From positions 434,001 through 498,000 of the forward strand of contig NZ_CP060394.1 in the NCBI RefSeq assembly GCF_014274465.1: a stretch of 64,000 nucleotides of DNA, given 5' to 3'. The notes beneath the pieces are model-generated. The model saw nothing but the letters and a program-made list of their open reading frames with translations, was not told the origin of the DNA and made no database searches. Position 1 is the first letter of the stretch. Every line of letters starts with the position of its first letter. Origin of the DNA: Alloacidobacterium dinghuense. Lineage in GTDB: Bacteria; Acidobacteriota; Terriglobia; Terriglobales; Acidobacteriaceae. Made by a program: the position numbers and the translations under genes. This document shows positions 8,604-18,983 of this stretch, piece by piece.

Positions 8604-8945
8604 GTGGAAGATCACCCTAACAAGAAGCCAGAAAAGCCTAGAGTTGTGACGGTGCCGTGTTTTGTTTGCCACAATGGCGTGGTTCTTGGAGTAGACGCGG
8701 AAGTGACGCGCTCTCCGGTTTCCAAAACTTATGAAAGGATTCATCACGCCGTAGACTTATACCTTACCTACGGCGGTGGGATGGATTACGCGCGTGAATT
8801 GATCGAACGTGTGAGAGACGCAGCCGGAATAACGCACAATTCCGTCGAAGTTTTGCTAAATACTCCCGCAATTCAGGTGGTATGCTGCTTTTCGCCATCC
8901 TCCGACTATACGAGATCGGCTCTCGTAGTCAAGAGAAGCAGCTAA
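8604..8945 (+). CDS. hypothetical protein next to the tRNA-Glu island
   Basis: A 113-residue open frame starting with GTG. It contains TVPCFVCHNGVVLGVDAEVT, with a CxxC pair, then a helical stretch. I recognise no family. The start is uncertain: no ribosome site precedes 8604, while a good AAAGGAG at 8532-8538 leads into a different short frame (GTG at 8548, ending 8649), so a start-region frameshift is possible. It lies just outside the tRNA end of the island and could be chromosomal or a relic. Moderate-to-low confidence that it is expressed. Confidence 0.4.
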   Translation: MEDHPNKKPEKPRVVTVPCFVCHNGVVLGVDAEVTRSPVSKTYERIHHAVDLYLTYGGGMDYARELIERVRDAAGITHNSVEVLLNTPAIQVVCCFSPSSDYTRSALVVKRSS

Positions 8946-9177
8946 CAAAGCCTCGCTATATTGTGATGTTTGGAATCCCTGATGTTAGTATTTTGCCCAC
9001 CAAAAATTGAGGAGATTTTGTGCAAAGGAAAATGGCCCAAATCTCTTTTTCAATCTGGTGTTTCCGCCTGTGGCCGATCACGAAATCAGACACTACCATC
9101 GAGTCTCTGAAGCATGTGGATGTTCTTCGGTGACGGCGTGATCCTTGAGCGGGCCAATACGGTATCCTGCAGTCTCC

Positions 9178-9879
9178 ATGCGACGGTTCAAATTTCTCGA
9201 TCTGTTGACGATCGCTTTTGTCGTGGTGTTGCTCGTTTCGAATCTGGTGGGACCAAAGATCTGCCAATTCGGTCCATATGATGCTCCGCTGATGCGATGG
9301 CTTGGCGCCATTCGTGTGAGTGCCGCTCAGCTGCTGTTTCCCATCACATACATATGTGGGGATGTGTTTACCGAGGTTTACGGATATTCGGCTTCGCGCC
9401 GGGCGATTTGGCTAGGATTCTTCGCCATGGCCCTGCTGTCCCTGATGGGAGCGATTAGCGTCGCCCTTCCAGCAGCATCAGACTGGCATGATCAGCAGGC
9501 GTTCGCCACCGTATTTGGCTTGGTGCCACGATTCGCCGTTGCCAGCCTGGTGGCATATTGGGCGGGCGAATTCACCAACTCCTATACATTGGCAAAATTG
9601 AAGCTCTTTACAAAAGGGCGATGGCTCTGGACCAGGACGATTGGGTCAACAGTCACGGGGCAGGCTGTGGATACCGCGACTGTGATTGTGATTGCTTTTT
9701 GGGGTACCCCCTGGCGAACCATCGGCAGCGTGATCTTCTGGTCTTATGTAACAAAGGTGATCTATGAGACACTAGCTACGCCCGTTACCTATATAGTGGT
9801 GGGGTGGCTGAAACGGACGGAAGGGGTCGATAGCTTCGATGAGAGAACCAACTTCAATCCCTTTCACTTGCGAGCATAA
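9178..9879 (+). CDS. yhhQ: queuosine precursor transporter (YhhQ/VUT family)
   Basis: Integral membrane protein of about 233 residues that in characterised relatives imports queuosine precursors (preQ0/preQ1) for tRNA modification. Start set at ATG 9178 (MRRFKFLDLL); an in-frame TTG at 9145 adds 11 residues with no membrane character. Six hydrophobic segments are visible, including LLTIAFVVVLLVSNLVG near residue 9 and the family signature PITYICGDVFTEVYGYSASR, followed by an AxW turn. The C-terminal part TKVIYETLATPVTYIVV is typical. It appears monocistronic; no queuosine biosynthesis gene is adjacent, and I could not identify a preQ1 riboswitch upstream. Confidence 0.85.
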   Translation: MRRFKFLDLLTIAFVVVLLVSNLVGPKICQFGPYDAPLMRWLGAIRVSAAQLLFPITYICGDVFTEVYGYSASRRAIWLGFFAMALLSLMGAISVALPAASDWHDQQAFATVFGLVPRFAVASLVAYWAGEFTNSYTLAKLKLFTKGRWLWTRTIGSTVTGQAVDTATVIVIAFWGTPWRTIGSVIFWSYVTKVIYETLATPVTYIVVGWLKRTEGVDSFDERTNFNPFHLRA

Positions 9880-10217
9880 GATGATGTCAAGGTCTCGAAA
9901 CGAGATTTTGTAAATCTTTTATTAAGAATTAGTTAGCAAGTGCCGGCTTAAGCCTGCGTCGATTGCCTTTTTTCTTCCTGGACGACTGGCCTGCGAACAT
10001 ACCGCCTCGGCGAATTGTTTGAAGCATTTGACGTGGTTCTACATCCAACACTCATTTGTAACGGAAACTATTTGAATGGAAGGGCTGCTTTGGCGGCCAT
10101 TTTGCACGCAAATTAAGGCTTACATTTCGTCCATTTTTGATCCAGCATGCCAGAACCTGTCCGACGCCAACTCCCGATCAGACGTTTACAGGTTCCCAAA
10201 CAATTTGAGGCCCAGTC
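9880..10217. other. 338-base intergenic region between yhhQ and the RND pair
   Basis: No gene is visible. A small stem TCTCG-AAA-CGAGA followed by TTTTG at 9893-9909 could end yhhQ transcription weakly. The rest is AT-richer DNA that presumably contains the promoter of the RND operon; I could not pick a convincing -35/-10 pair. Confidence 0.4.
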
Positions 10218-11303
10218 GTGGAAGGTAAATTGAAACTCGCGATTAGCGTTTTATCGATTGCAACAGTTCTGACCGGATGCAGCAGTAAGCCGGCGCAACA
10301 GGCGGGCGCCGGAGCAGGCCCTCAGGCTATGCCCGTACAAACCGTAACTGTTGAACCGCAGCCGGTGGCGCGCGGCGACGAGTACGTATCCACTATCAAA
10401 TCGCGTCGCTCGGCGACGATCACGCCGCAGGTAGCGGGCAATCTGGTCAAAATCGAAGCGCGCTCTGGCGATCACGTAAAGGCTGGCCAACTGCTCATGG
10501 TGATCGATCCGCTGAAACAGCAAGCGACGGTGGATTCGCAGAGATCGACCGAAAAGCAAAAGCAGGCTGTTTACGAGTACAACCAGGTAGAAGTTGAGCG
10601 TCAGCGTAAGCTCTACGCTGCCGGAGTCACCAGCCGCGACACGCTTGATCAGGCCGAGCAGGCATATAAGAACTCCAAGGCCGACTATGAATCAGCTGTA
10701 GCATCGCGCGCAACTCAGGAAAGTGAGCTGGCCTATTACAGCATTCGTGCACCTTTTGATGGAATCGTCGGCGATATCCCGGTTCACCTCGGCGACTATG
10801 TTTCGTCTTCAACCTTGTTGACGACGGTGGATGAAAATCGCGATCTCGAGGCCTATATCTATATCCCCACAGAGCGGGCAAGCCAGGTTCACATAGGTTT
10901 GCCGGTCGACATTCTCGATAACAGCGGAAAACAGGTCGAGCGCACGACGATCAACTTCATTTCTCCGCAGGTAGATGATCAGCTGCAGGGAATCTTGGCG
11001 AAAGCACCGGTACATTCGCCGCTGCTGCGCACGGAGCAGCTGGTAAAAGCGAAGGTAATTTGGTCGACTGCTCCCGCGCCGACAGTGCCGGTACTCGCTG
11101 TTACTCGATTGGGTGGGCAAACATTTGTGTACGTAGCGCAAAGCGACAATGGTAAGTTTGTCGCGAAACAGAGAGCAGTAACGCTTGGCGACACGATTGG
11201 CAACAACTACGCTGTTGAAGCCGGCCTTAAGAACGGAGATAAGGTGATTGTTTCCGGCACGCAGTTTCTGGTCGATGGCGTTCCAGTGCAGCCATTGGGG
11301 TAA
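10218..11303 (+). CDS. RND efflux periplasmic adaptor lipoprotein (AcrA/MexA type)
   Basis: Membrane fusion protein of a tripartite RND pump, 361 residues, starting at GTG 10218 with GAGG seven bases upstream. The signal peptide ends in a lipobox (VLTGC at about residues 17-21), so it is lipid-anchored in the inner membrane facing the periplasm. Lipoyl halves surround a helical hairpin: SRRSATITPQVAGNLVKIEA and ELAYYSIRAPFDGIVGDIPV. The beta-barrel and membrane-proximal domains end at ALKN-type NGDKVIVSGTQFLVDGVPVQ. The RND pump gene follows after 107 bases. No outer-membrane factor is adjacent, so it may share a TolC elsewhere. Confidence 0.92.
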   Translation: MEGKLKLAISVLSIATVLTGCSSKPAQQAGAGAGPQAMPVQTVTVEPQPVARGDEYVSTIKSRRSATITPQVAGNLVKIEARSGDHVKAGQLLMVIDPLKQQATVDSQRSTEKQKQAVYEYNQVEVERQRKLYAAGVTSRDTLDQAEQAYKNSKADYESAVASRATQESELAYYSIRAPFDGIVGDIPVHLGDYVSSSTLLTTVDENRDLEAYIYIPTERASQVHIGLPVDILDNSGKQVERTTINFISPQVDDQLQGILAKAPVHSPLLRTEQLVKAKVIWSTAPAPTVPVLAVTRLGGQTFVYVAQSDNGKFVAKQRAVTLGDTIGNNYAVEAGLKNGDKVIVSGTQFLVDGVPVQPLG

Positions 11304-11410
11304 TTGTTTGTGATCGCTGAAATGTCTGCGGATCAAGAAGCGCTGCTGAATAGCGCACCGCGCTCAGCACAAATGTTGGGGCCGTGGCCCGGTAGCGAAA
11401 GGATTTTCGC

Positions 11411-14400
11411 GTGGTAGATTTCTTCATTCACCGTCCCGTATTCGCGACGGTTTGCGCGCTGCTGATTATTCTTGCGGGTGCAGCCGTCATTCCAACATTG
11501 CCGATTTCGCTTTATCCAGAGTTGGCTCCGCCGGAGGTTGACGTCACGAGCAATTACGTTGGCGCCAACGCGCAGGTGGTTGAGTCGGCAGTTACGATTC
11601 CGCTGGAGCAGCAGATCAACGGCGTTGAGGGCATGCACTACATGACTTCAACCAGTTCGAATGACGGCACCAGCAGCATCAGGGTTTTCTTCACTACTGG
11701 ATACAACAAGGACATCGCGGCGGTCGACGTGCAAAACCGCGTGTCTACTGCGCAAGGCCGCCTGCCCCAGGAAATCAAGAATACCGGCATCACAATTTCA
11801 AAGGCGAACTCAAACTTCGTTTTTGCAGCTGGTTTCTTTTCGCCAGACGGGAGTGTTTCGAATCAGTACATCTCCAATTATCTTGATGTTTATGTAAAGG
11901 ACCCGCTGAAGAGAATCAAAGGCGTTGGCGATGTGGTGATCTTCGGTGAGCGCAAATATGCAATGCGCATCTGGCTCGATCCCGCAAGGCTGGCGGCGCG
12001 CAATCTGACTGCGACAGATGTCATTAATGCCATTCAGGAGCAAAACATTGAAATTCCTTCCGGGCAGCTTGGCCGTCCTCCTGCGCCCAGCGATCAGAAT
12101 TTCCAAATCACTCTACGCGTTATTGGGCGATTTTCTGATCCGAAGGAGTTTGAAGGAATCATCCTCAAAAACACGCCAAACGGCATCGTCCAGCTAAAAG
12201 ATGTCGGTCATGCCGAGCTAGGCGCGGAAACCTACGACACAAACCTGGAATACAGCGGGCACGAAGCCATTGGCGTTGGTGTGCAGCAGCTGTCAGATGC
12301 GAATGCGCTAGATGTAGATAAAGCTGCGAAGGCACAGCTGGCAGAACTGGCGAAGGCGTTCCCGCCGGGAATCAAATACGTTGTCGCCTTTGATACAACG
12401 ACGGTCGTCGGTGATTCGATTAAGGAAGTCATCTCGACGCTGGAAGAAGCGGTTGTGATTGTTATCGCAGTCATCTTCCTCTTCCTGCTCGACTGGCGCG
12501 CGACAGTCATCCCGGCGATTACGATTCCTGTATCGCTGATCGGAACGTTCGCCTTCATCAAGGCATTCGGCTTTTCCATCAACTCGCTGACGATGTTCGG
12601 CATCATTCTTGCGACGGGCCTTGTGGTGGACGACGCCATCGTGGTGATTGAAAACGTGCAGCGTCACATTGCGTTGGAACATTGCGATCCGCACAAAGCG
12701 ACATCAGACGCAATGAAGGAAGTGACGAGCGCGGTCATCGCAACATCGCTTGTGTTGATCTCAGTGTTTGTGCCGGTGTCATTCTTCCCCGGAACAACAG
12801 GCATTCTGTACAAGCAGTTTGCGATGACGATTGCATTCGCGATCGCCATCTCCGCATTTAACGCGTTGACGCTTTCTCCCGCGCTTGCGGCGCTCTTTCT
12901 TCGCGGCGAAGAAGAGAAGTACAAGCTACTGGATTGGACGCGCATCAAATTTCTTTCCCGCGGATACGCAGCGTTCGCGCGCGGCGTAGAGTCCTTTATC
13001 CTTTGGATGGGCCGCGCATATGCGAAGATCATTCATGTTGCGTTGCGGTTGCGCTATCTGTTGCTGCTGATCTTCTTCGGTGGCTTGGCCACAACGGTTT
13101 TCATGTACACGCATGTGCCTACGGGATTCATCCCGCAGGAAGATCAGAACTATCTGATCTGCGTGGTGCAAACGCCCCCGGGAGCTTCGCTGAATTACAC
13201 AACCGAGCTTTCACACCGGGCAGAACAGGTGATTTTGCAGGACCCTGACGTGTTTGGAACCTTTGCCGTTCCTGGCTTCAGCTTGTCGGGTGGCAGTGCT
13301 CCGAATTACGGATTGATCTTCGTTCCGTTGAAGCCAATTGACTCGCGGCGTGGCAAAGGCCATGGCGCAGGAGAAATTGTCCAACGCCTGTCGCCGAAGA
13401 TGTTTGGGGTTCCAGGCGGTTTGATTGTGATGTTTGAGCCTCCGGCAGTGCAGGGCATCGGCAGCTTTGGCGGTTTCGAGTTCCAGTTACAGGATCTGGG
13501 CCGGAACACGCTGCAAGATCTGGCCACTGTGGCGCAAAAGATGGTGGCGGCCAGCAAGCAGCGTAAAGACCTGGCCAATCTCTACAGCAGTTATACGGCG
13601 AATGACCCGCAACTGCTGATCCAGATCGACCGCGAGAAAGCCAAGGCGATGGGCGTGCCTATCAGCGAGGTGACCAATGCCCTGGGTGTTTACATGGGGT
13701 CGGAGTACATTAATGACTTCGACTTCAATAATCGCTCCTATCGGGTCTACATTCAGGCAGACCAGCCTTTCCGCATGAAACAGAGCGACCTGCGCCAGTA
13801 CTATGTGCGCATCAGCAGTGGCGGCATGGTTCCGCTGGACAATCTGGTGAAAGTCAGCGATACGGCTGGACCGCAGGTGATCTATCACTTCAACCTGTTC
13901 CGGTCAGCAGAAATTGATGGCTCCGCTGCCCCGGGATACAGTTCAAACCAGGGCCTCAAGGCGATGGAAGATCTCTTTCAGCAGAACAAGCTGCAGGGAA
14001 TGTCCTACACATGGAGCGGTCTCGCACTGGAAGAGGTCGAGTCACAAGGTAAGGCAATCATCATCTTCGGGCTCGGAATCATCGTCGTGTATCTAACACT
14101 GTCTGCTCAATACGAGAGCTTCGCACTGCCGTTCATTATTCTGCTTTCGGTGCCGATGGCGGTGCTGGGCGCCCTCGAACTTGTCTCGCTTCGTGGTTTC
14201 TCGAATGACGTCTATGTGCAGATTGGTCTGCTGATGCTGATTGGCCTTGCTGCCAAAAACGCCATTCTGATCGTTGAGTTCGCGGAGCAGCTGCGCGAGC
14301 ATGGGCGATCAATAGCTGATGCTGCAATTGAGGCTGCGGAGCTACGCCTGCGGCCGATTCTAATGACGTCAATTGCGTTCATCCTTGGTGTGCTGCCGCT

Positions 14401-14605
14401 GTACTTTGCAACAGGTGCGGGCGCGAAAGGAAGAAACTCAGTTGGCACTGCAATTGTCGGAGGCATGGTAGTATCGACCTTCCTGAACCTCCTGTTCATA
14501 CCTGTGTTGTATGTCATCCTGAGCACATTGCTAAGCAAGTTCAAACGCACGCGCCGCAAGGCTGAAGATTGTCTTGAGGTGGAACAAGAAGCACTCTCTT
14601 CATAA
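11411..14605 (+). CDS. RND multidrug efflux transporter, HAE1 family (AcrB-like)
   Basis: Inner-membrane proton-driven pump, 1064 residues, the usual family length. The GTG at 11411 has AAAGGA eight bases upstream. The N-terminus FIHRPVFATVCALLIILAG is the diagnostic first RND membrane helix; GVEGMHYMTSTSSNDG lies in the porter domain. TM4 carries GLVVDDAIVVIENVQRH with the proton-relay Asp pair, TM6 region FFPGTTGILYKQFAMTIAFA, and the second half repeats with GLAAKNAILIVEFAEQLRE. Twelve membrane helices and two large periplasmic loops fit the family. Forms an operon with the adaptor and ends at the strong terminator at 14633. Confidence 0.95.
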   Translation: MVDFFIHRPVFATVCALLIILAGAAVIPTLPISLYPELAPPEVDVTSNYVGANAQVVESAVTIPLEQQINGVEGMHYMTSTSSNDGTSSIRVFFTTGYNKDIAAVDVQNRVSTAQGRLPQEIKNTGITISKANSNFVFAAGFFSPDGSVSNQYISNYLDVYVKDPLKRIKGVGDVVIFGERKYAMRIWLDPARLAARNLTATDVINAIQEQNIEIPSGQLGRPPAPSDQNFQITLRVIGRFSDPKEFEGIILKNTPNGIVQLKDVGHAELGAETYDTNLEYSGHEAIGVGVQQLSDANALDVDKAAKAQLAELAKAFPPGIKYVVAFDTTTVVGDSIKEVISTLEEAVVIVIAVIFLFLLDWRATVIPAITIPVSLIGTFAFIKAFGFSINSLTMFGIILATGLVVDDAIVVIENVQRHIALEHCDPHKATSDAMKEVTSAVIATSLVLISVFVPVSFFPGTTGILYKQFAMTIAFAIAISAFNALTLSPALAALFLRGEEEKYKLLDWTRIKFLSRGYAAFARGVESFILWMGRAYAKIIHVALRLRYLLLLIFFGGLATTVFMYTHVPTGFIPQEDQNYLICVVQTPPGASLNYTTELSHRAEQVILQDPDVFGTFAVPGFSLSGGSAPNYGLIFVPLKPIDSRRGKGHGAGEIVQRLSPKMFGVPGGLIVMFEPPAVQGIGSFGGFEFQLQDLGRNTLQDLATVAQKMVAASKQRKDLANLYSSYTANDPQLLIQIDREKAKAMGVPISEVTNALGVYMGSEYINDFDFNNRSYRVYIQADQPFRMKQSDLRQYYVRISSGGMVPLDNLVKVSDTAGPQVIYHFNLFRSAEIDGSAAPGYSSNQGLKAMEDLFQQNKLQGMSYTWSGLALEEVESQGKAIIIFGLGIIVVYLTLSAQYESFALPFIILLSVPMAVLGALELVSLRGFSNDVYVQIGLLMLIGLAAKNAILIVEFAEQLREHGRSIADAAIEAAELRLRPILMTSIAFILGVLPLYFATGAGAKGRNSVGTAIVGGMVVSTFLNLLFIPVLYVILSTLLSKFKRTRRKAEDCLEVEQEALSS

Positions 14606-14632
14606 AAACAGAATCGGAAAACATAGGTGATC

Positions 14633-14661
14633 GAGGAGCCAGATTTCTGGCTCCTCTTTTT
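14633..14661 (+). terminator. Rho-independent terminator of the RND operon
   Basis: GAGGAGCCAGA, a short loop, TCTGGCTCCTC, then five T. It begins 28 bases after the RND transporter stop and should end the operon. Confidence 0.9.
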
Positions 14662-14877
14662 GTGTGCGGAACTCAATATTCTTTGCTCTGAAAAGTGGCC
14701 GACGACTAAAAATCGCCTCCGCTAACCAATTACGAAAGTTAGTTCAAAGGCATATCCTCTTGCTGGTATGGTATTGCTGTGCGAGACTGGAAGTACTCGG
14801 ATAAGGTGAGCGTAGGTCCCACGTTGCGATACAGCAATGGGGAAGTAGCCATATTCGATTCAAATAACCATCTATTA

Positions 14878-14965
14878 GCCGGGATGGCGGAACTGGCAGA
14901 CGCAGCGGACTCAAAATCCGCCGACCCTTGCGGTCATGGGGGTTCGACCCCCCCTCCCGGCACCA
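14878..14965 (+). tRNA. tRNA-Leu (anticodon CAA)
   Basis: An 88-base tRNA with acceptor GCCGGGA paired with TCCCGGC, anticodon stem GCGGA/TCCGC enclosing CTCAAAA (CAA), a long variable arm (class II, as expected for Leu), T-arm with GGTTCGACCCC, discriminator A and encoded CCA. No integrase or duplicated 3' end is seen around this tRNA. Confidence 0.97.
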
Positions 14966-15044
14966 ACCCCAAATCACTGATGTAAGGCGTTAATTGACGT
15001 AATCTGCCTCTCTAATTTTGTCTTGAAAGGGGGATGCGACGTCT

Positions 15045-16250
15045 ATGTTCCGACTGCTGCGATCGTTTCTCTTTACTTATATTTTCTCTGGATTGTTACT
15101 TGCCAGTTGCGCAGTTGGGCAGACAATCTCTGGTCTTACACCTTCAAGCATCGCTGCGGGAAGCGGCGGCTTTGTCCTCACCGTTACCGGAGCCGGATTT
15201 AACTCAAATTCGGTCGTGCGGCTTTACACCACAAATGGAGTGCAGACGCTCCAGACATATTTCGTCAACAGTAATCTGCTGATGGCGGGGGTCACTGCTA
15301 TCGAGATTGAGAATCCTGGGACACTGCAGGTCGATGTCGCCGACTATTCAACTCAATCGTCCTCGAGCTTAGCGAGTCTGACAGTCACAGGTTCTGGCTC
15401 TAGTTCAGGGTCGGGTTCTGGCTCAGGATCTGGATCCGGTTCGGGATCTGGTTCAGGATCTGGCTCAGGATCTGGATCCGGTTCGGGGTCTGGTTCAGGA
15501 TCTGGCTCCGGCTCCGGATCTGGATCCGGTTCTGGCTGCTATGGGTGTGTCACGCCCGGCGGTGGTTCTGGTTCTGGTTCTGGTTCGGGCTCGGGTTCGG
15601 GCTCAGGATCTTCGGGCGGCTCGTCAGGTGGCGGTTCAACATCGAGTCCTTCAGGATCGCCTCTACTGGTAACGGTGACGTCGCCCTCTCCAAACCAATC
15701 GGTAAATGGATCGGTTACGATTCAGGCCACGGTCGCGCAGACAAGTAACACCGACGGAAGCGTTTACAGCTGGGCAATCTTCGATGGAAGCAATCTGTTG
15801 TGGGTCGATGAAAATCCGGATTCGGCGATCAACGTTAGTCTCGCGTTGTCACAAGGGTCCCATACCCTCAAGGTCGTGGCCTACGACGATTCCTTCACAG
15901 CCTCAACCGCGACTGTCCCTGTAACCGCCGCCGCATCGGGAATCACGACGCAATGGCAGGCGTGCATGTACACGAGTAATGGTCAGCAGTATCAGGCGAT
16001 GAGAATTTCGCCGAGCGCAACGCTAACCGGGGTGCTGCAGTCGCAGATGTTCTGGAACTCAAACTGCGACCCGAATCAGTGGACCGACCAACTGAACGAT
16101 GTGGGCCAAACGATGACGTTCGGTGCGGGGTCGAGTTGGTTGTACTGGTTTATTCATCGCGCGGACATGCCGAATGTCTCGGCAGTCTGGACGATGGGCA
16201 ATCAGACCTCAGGCTGTGTAAATTACAACACCGCTCCAACTTGTAATTAA
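15045..16250 (+). CDS. exported TIG-like protein with a long Gly-Ser linker
   Basis: A 401-residue secreted or lipid-anchored protein. The N-terminal signal ends [10 protein letters not shown], which fits a lipobox with Cys22 or signal peptidase I cleavage after it. Residues 27-114 look like an IPT/TIG immunoglobulin fold ([20 protein letters not shown]). Residues about 115-200 are almost pure Gly-Ser, broken once by [11 protein letters not shown] second Ig-like domain follows ([20 protein letters not shown]), then a C-terminal domain with several Cys and Trp ([19 protein letters not shown], ending [11 protein letters not shown]). Likely surface-exposed with a flexible spacer; binding partner unknown. 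Monocistronic, downstream of tRNA-Leu. Confidence 0.8.
   Translation: MFRLLRSFLFTYIFSGLLLASCAVGQTISGLTPSSIAAGSGGFVLTVTGAGFNSNSVVRLYTTNGVQTLQTYFVNSNLLMAGVTAIEIENPGTLQVDVADYSTQSSSSLASLTVTGSGSSSGSGSGSGSGSGSGSGSGSGSGSGSGSGSGSGSGSGSGSGSGSGCYGCVTPGGGSGSGSGSGSGSGSGSSGGSSGGGSTSSPSGSPLLVTVTSPSPNQSVNGSVTIQATVAQTSNTDGSVYSWAIFDGSNLLWVDENPDSAINVSLALSQGSHTLKVVAYDDSFTASTATVPVTAAASGITTQWQACMYTSNGQQYQAMRISPSATLTGVLQSQMFWNSNCDPNQWTDQLNDVGQTMTFGAGSSWLYWFIHRADMPNVSAVWTMGNQTSGCVNYNTAPTCN
15390..15636 (+). repeat. low-complexity (Gly-Ser)n coding repeat
   Basis: Tandem six-base units of GGN TCN type, with third positions varying among T, A, C and G, fill 15390-15537 and again 15561-15636. They are split by 23 bases encoding a short Cys-containing insert. 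The synonymous variation suggests an older, selected array rather than recent slippage, though the unit composition makes length change likely. Confidence 0.85.
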
Positions 16251-16332
16251 GAGGAGAAGTTGCTATCAGGTGGCGATGCGGTTGTGAAACTGCATCGCCG
16301 CTGATATATGTGCCGCAATATTTGAAGTCAGC

Positions 16333-16626
16333 TTAATCGGCCTCTGTACAGTCGATGCGCTCTTGCAATTCTTCTAACAAATGCTTTGTGTAAACACCTG
16401 ATGCAACAAATTTGGCTCGTTGACGGAGCATCTTGAGGAGAACATCCTCCCCCATCTTGTCGATCAAGATCACATCGCTCAGATCAACGACACGTAACCG
16501 GTCTGAACACCGCTCCAGCGATTCACGCCAGGTTGCGTTCAGCTCTGAAGCAAACTCTCCAGTTAGCTGGCCCTGAAGAATCCATTTCTCTTCCGATGGG
16601 CCTTCGACAACCGTAATTCTGAACAT
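16333..16626 (-). CDS. STAS-domain-like protein (anti-sigma antagonist fold)
   Basis: About 97 residues when started at ATG 16626 (MFRITVVEGP); the frame extends to an ATG at 16701, and neither start has a strong ribosome site. The pattern WILQGQLTGEFASELNATW followed by LRVVDLSDVILIDKMGEDVL matches the beta-alpha core of STAS proteins such as SpoIIAA/RsbV. The usual phospho-acceptor Ser/Thr at the start of helix 2 is not visible (IDKMGED), so it probably does not follow classical partner switching. It is 246 bases downstream of the sigma-54 activator on the same strand and may be co-transcribed. Confidence 0.6.
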   Translation of the reverse strand: MFRITVVEGPSEEKWILQGQLTGEFASELNATWRESLERCSDRLRVVDLSDVILIDKMGEDVLLKMLRQRAKFVASGVYTKHLLEELQERIDCTEAD

Positions 16627-16871
16627 TGCATTACTTGGTCGCGAGCCAGAGCATTCCGTTCTTCCCGAATCGTTTGAATTCAAGTGAGTCTCGGAAAGCA
16701 TTCCGATGTACTTTGTCGAAGTTTACGCAATCAATCTGCCAGAGACTGATCCAATAATTTGAAGTTAGGTAGTTTAATTAAAGGGACTTAGTCGGCCTGC
16801 GTCGAAATATTAGACAACAGTCCTCCGATCATGATGCTGACCAACTGGCACCTCGCCAATATGTTGGCAGG

Positions 16872-18965
16872 CTACTGGCGAGACGGACGTGAGATTCCGA
16901 GCTTTCGCATTCGGAACTGGAGGGTGGGCCGCTTCATCCCTAGCTTGGCAGCTGCGCCGTTTGGGCCGGAAAAAACCCAGTTTGTTTGATTGAGAACATA
17001 CAGAATATGTCGCCTTTCCATTTCTTCCAGAGTCATCATGCCATTGCTCCCGCCACTATCCCCGGATCTTGGCTTTAGATCCGCAATAGGTACCTTAAGT
17101 TCTTTTCCTGACGACAAAATCACAGCTCGCTCTATGACATTCTGCAGCTCACGAATATTCCCCGGCCACGGATAGCGGACAAGAGCATTCATCGTCTCGG
17201 ATGAGATTGTTTCGATCTGGCGCTTCATCAAGCGATCAAAATGCTGAGCGAAATGTCTGACGAGGAAGGGAATATCTTCGGTCCGTTCGCGGAGTGGAGG
17301 TACGTAGATGGGAAAAACATTTAACCTGTAAAACAAGTCAGAGCGGAACCTTTGATTATCAACCATCGCATTCAAATCGCGATTCGTTGCAGCAATGAGC
17401 CGAGCATTCGTGTGGACTGTGCGAGAGCTGCCCAGCCGCTCAAACTCTCTTTCCTGCAGGACACGTAACAGTTTGGGTTGCAAATCCAACGGTATCTCTC
17501 CGACTTCATCGAGAAATATCGTACCCTGTGAGGCTAGTTCGAAGCGCCCAATTCGCTGTGCAATCGCCCCGGTAAAAGCACCTTTCTCATGACCAAAGAG
17601 CTCACTTTCCAGTAGGCCTGTTGGAATGGCTGCGCAGTTGAGCTTCACGAAGGCATGAGACTTGCGCATGCTTAATTTGTGCACGGCACGTGCGATCAGT
17701 TCTTTTCCGCTTCCCGTTTCGCCATAGATCAGCACAGTGGAGTCGGTTGGGGCTACCGCCTCGACCTGACGCAGAACTTTCCGGAGGATCGTGCTGTTAC
17801 CTACAATTTCCTCAAAGTTAAGCTCACTGCGGATCTCATCCTCCAGATAGAGCTTTTCCTGCGCGAGTTTGTCGGAGAGTTCCGAGATCTTGTGATAAGC
17901 GAGCGCATTGTCGATCGCGATTGCAACTTGTCCGGCGATCTGAAGTAGAAAGTCCACATCCTGCTCAGTGAATGAGTCCTTGCGAAGTCTGGCTACGGAA
18001 AGGACGCCGAGCGCACGGCTGGAGCGGACTAGGGGTAGGAAGCATGTCGCTTGAAATCCCTCCTGCGAAGTCAGCTTCCGATCGTCAGTCTTGGTACGTT
18101 CCTCACTTATGTCACCAACCCAAAGCTTCCCACTACGAAAGACCTGTCCCGGAAGACCATCGGGTGAAACCATAACTCCGGGCCGAATCGTCCCTTTGCT
18201 GTCTGGAAAGTCCAACGCGTAAACTTCCAGGCATCCGTTGTCGCTTGTCGGCAGCATCAAGGCGACAGCATCCAACTGCATGACATTGCGAATACTGGGG
18301 GATATCGCCCGGATCAATTGTTTCAGTTCTAGGTTAGACACAACGCTGTTATTTAGGTCGAGAATGAGCTTGAGCTTTGTCCGTTCATTTTCGAGTTGCA
18401 GCCCTGCTTTTTCTGAAGCCGCGAAATGCAACCTGTCATCAAGCGCCAGAGCTGCATAGTCTACAGCCAGCGTAAGAAGGGAAATTTCCTCTTCAGAGAA
18501 GGCATTTTCAGTAGAACGGCCGACACATATCGCTCCCAAACGGCGAAGCGCTGTACTAAACGGGAGAACACAAATTGACCGGTCTCCATTCGACCGAAAC
18601 CACTCCAACGTATCTGTAAACCGTGTCTCAGACGCAACAGAACCGATCACCAACGGCCTCTGATATTCATGGACCCAGCGGTATGCTGAATGCTCACCTG
18701 AACTTAGATCGATCGGGGAAATTAATCCTTGGCCTCTGCTGTCAGCAATCAGGCTCACGCCAGCGTGCGAACCATCTTCTCGCATGATGAGATAGGTGTC
18801 AGCTGGGATCAGATTGTGAAATACGGATGGCAGCGACTGCAGCAAATGTTCCGCGCTGGAAAACTGGCTCAGATGCCGAATAAAGCGCAGAAAGACGTCA
18901 TCGTCCTCGATCTGTAAGCGAGTGGGAGCGGAACTGGATACACACATGTCGTCCTGCGTCTCCAT
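16872..18965 (-). CDS. sigma-54-dependent transcriptional activator with two GAF domains (FhlA-like)
   Basis: A 697-residue enhancer-binding protein. Two GAF-type sensory domains occupy roughly residues 25-175 and 195-355 ([20 protein letters not shown] closes the second). The AAA+ domain starts near 385: Walker A GETGSGKE at about 413, the sigma-54 contact loop GAFTGA, Walker [17 protein letters not shown], and the arginine-finger region [14 protein letters not shown] Fis-type helix-turn-helix ends the protein ([20 protein letters not shown]). There is no receiver domain, so a small ligand or redox signal sensed by the GAF domains is likely. It faces a sigma-54 promoter 140 bases away that drives the radical SAM and dehydratase-like genes, its probable targets. 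Confidence 0.93.
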   Translation of the reverse strand: METQDDMCVSSSAPTRLQIEDDDVFLRFIRHLSQFSSAEHLLQSLPSVFHNLIPADTYLIMREDGSHAGVSLIADSRGQGLISPIDLSSGEHSAYRWVHEYQRPLVIGSVASETRFTDTLEWFRSNGDRSICVLPFSTALRRLGAICVGRSTENAFSEEEISLLTLAVDYAALALDDRLHFAASEKAGLQLENERTKLKLILDLNNSVVSNLELKQLIRAISPSIRNVMQLDAVALMLPTSDNGCLEVYALDFPDSKGTIRPGVMVSPDGLPGQVFRSGKLWVGDISEERTKTDDRKLTSQEGFQATCFLPLVRSSRALGVLSVARLRKDSFTEQDVDFLLQIAGQVAIAIDNALAYHKISELSDKLAQEKLYLEDEIRSELNFEEIVGNSTILRKVLRQVEAVAPTDSTVLIYGETGSGKELIARAVHKLSMRKSHAFVKLNCAAIPTGLLESELFGHEKGAFTGAIAQRIGRFELASQGTIFLDEVGEIPLDLQPKLLRVLQEREFERLGSSRTVHTNARLIAATNRDLNAMVDNQRFRSDLFYRLNVFPIYVPPLRERTEDIPFLVRHFAQHFDRLMKRQIETISSETMNALVRYPWPGNIRELQNVIERAVILSSGKELKVPIADLKPRSGDSGGSNGMMTLEEMERRHILYVLNQTNWVFSGPNGAAAKLGMKRPTLQFRMRKLGISRPSRQ

Positions 18966-18983
18966 GATTCAATTCTGCTTAGC

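Noticed and set aside
8548-8649. 33-codon frame with a good AAAGGAG site
   Set aside because: It has no recognisable protein and overlaps another frame; it might be a leader or frameshifted start, but support is too thin to list as a gene.
8946-9177. preQ1 riboswitch upstream of yhhQ
   Set aside because: I looked for the short preQ1-I fold and a plausible pseudoknot and found none that convinced me.
15390-15636. CRISPR-like or tandem DNA repeat array
   Set aside because: The units are six-base Gly-Ser codon pairs within a continuous reading frame, with no spacers.
16752-16765. second CCAATAATTTG motif resembling the sigma-54 palindrome
   Set aside because: It lacks the second arm and any -12 element at the right distance, so it is probably chance.
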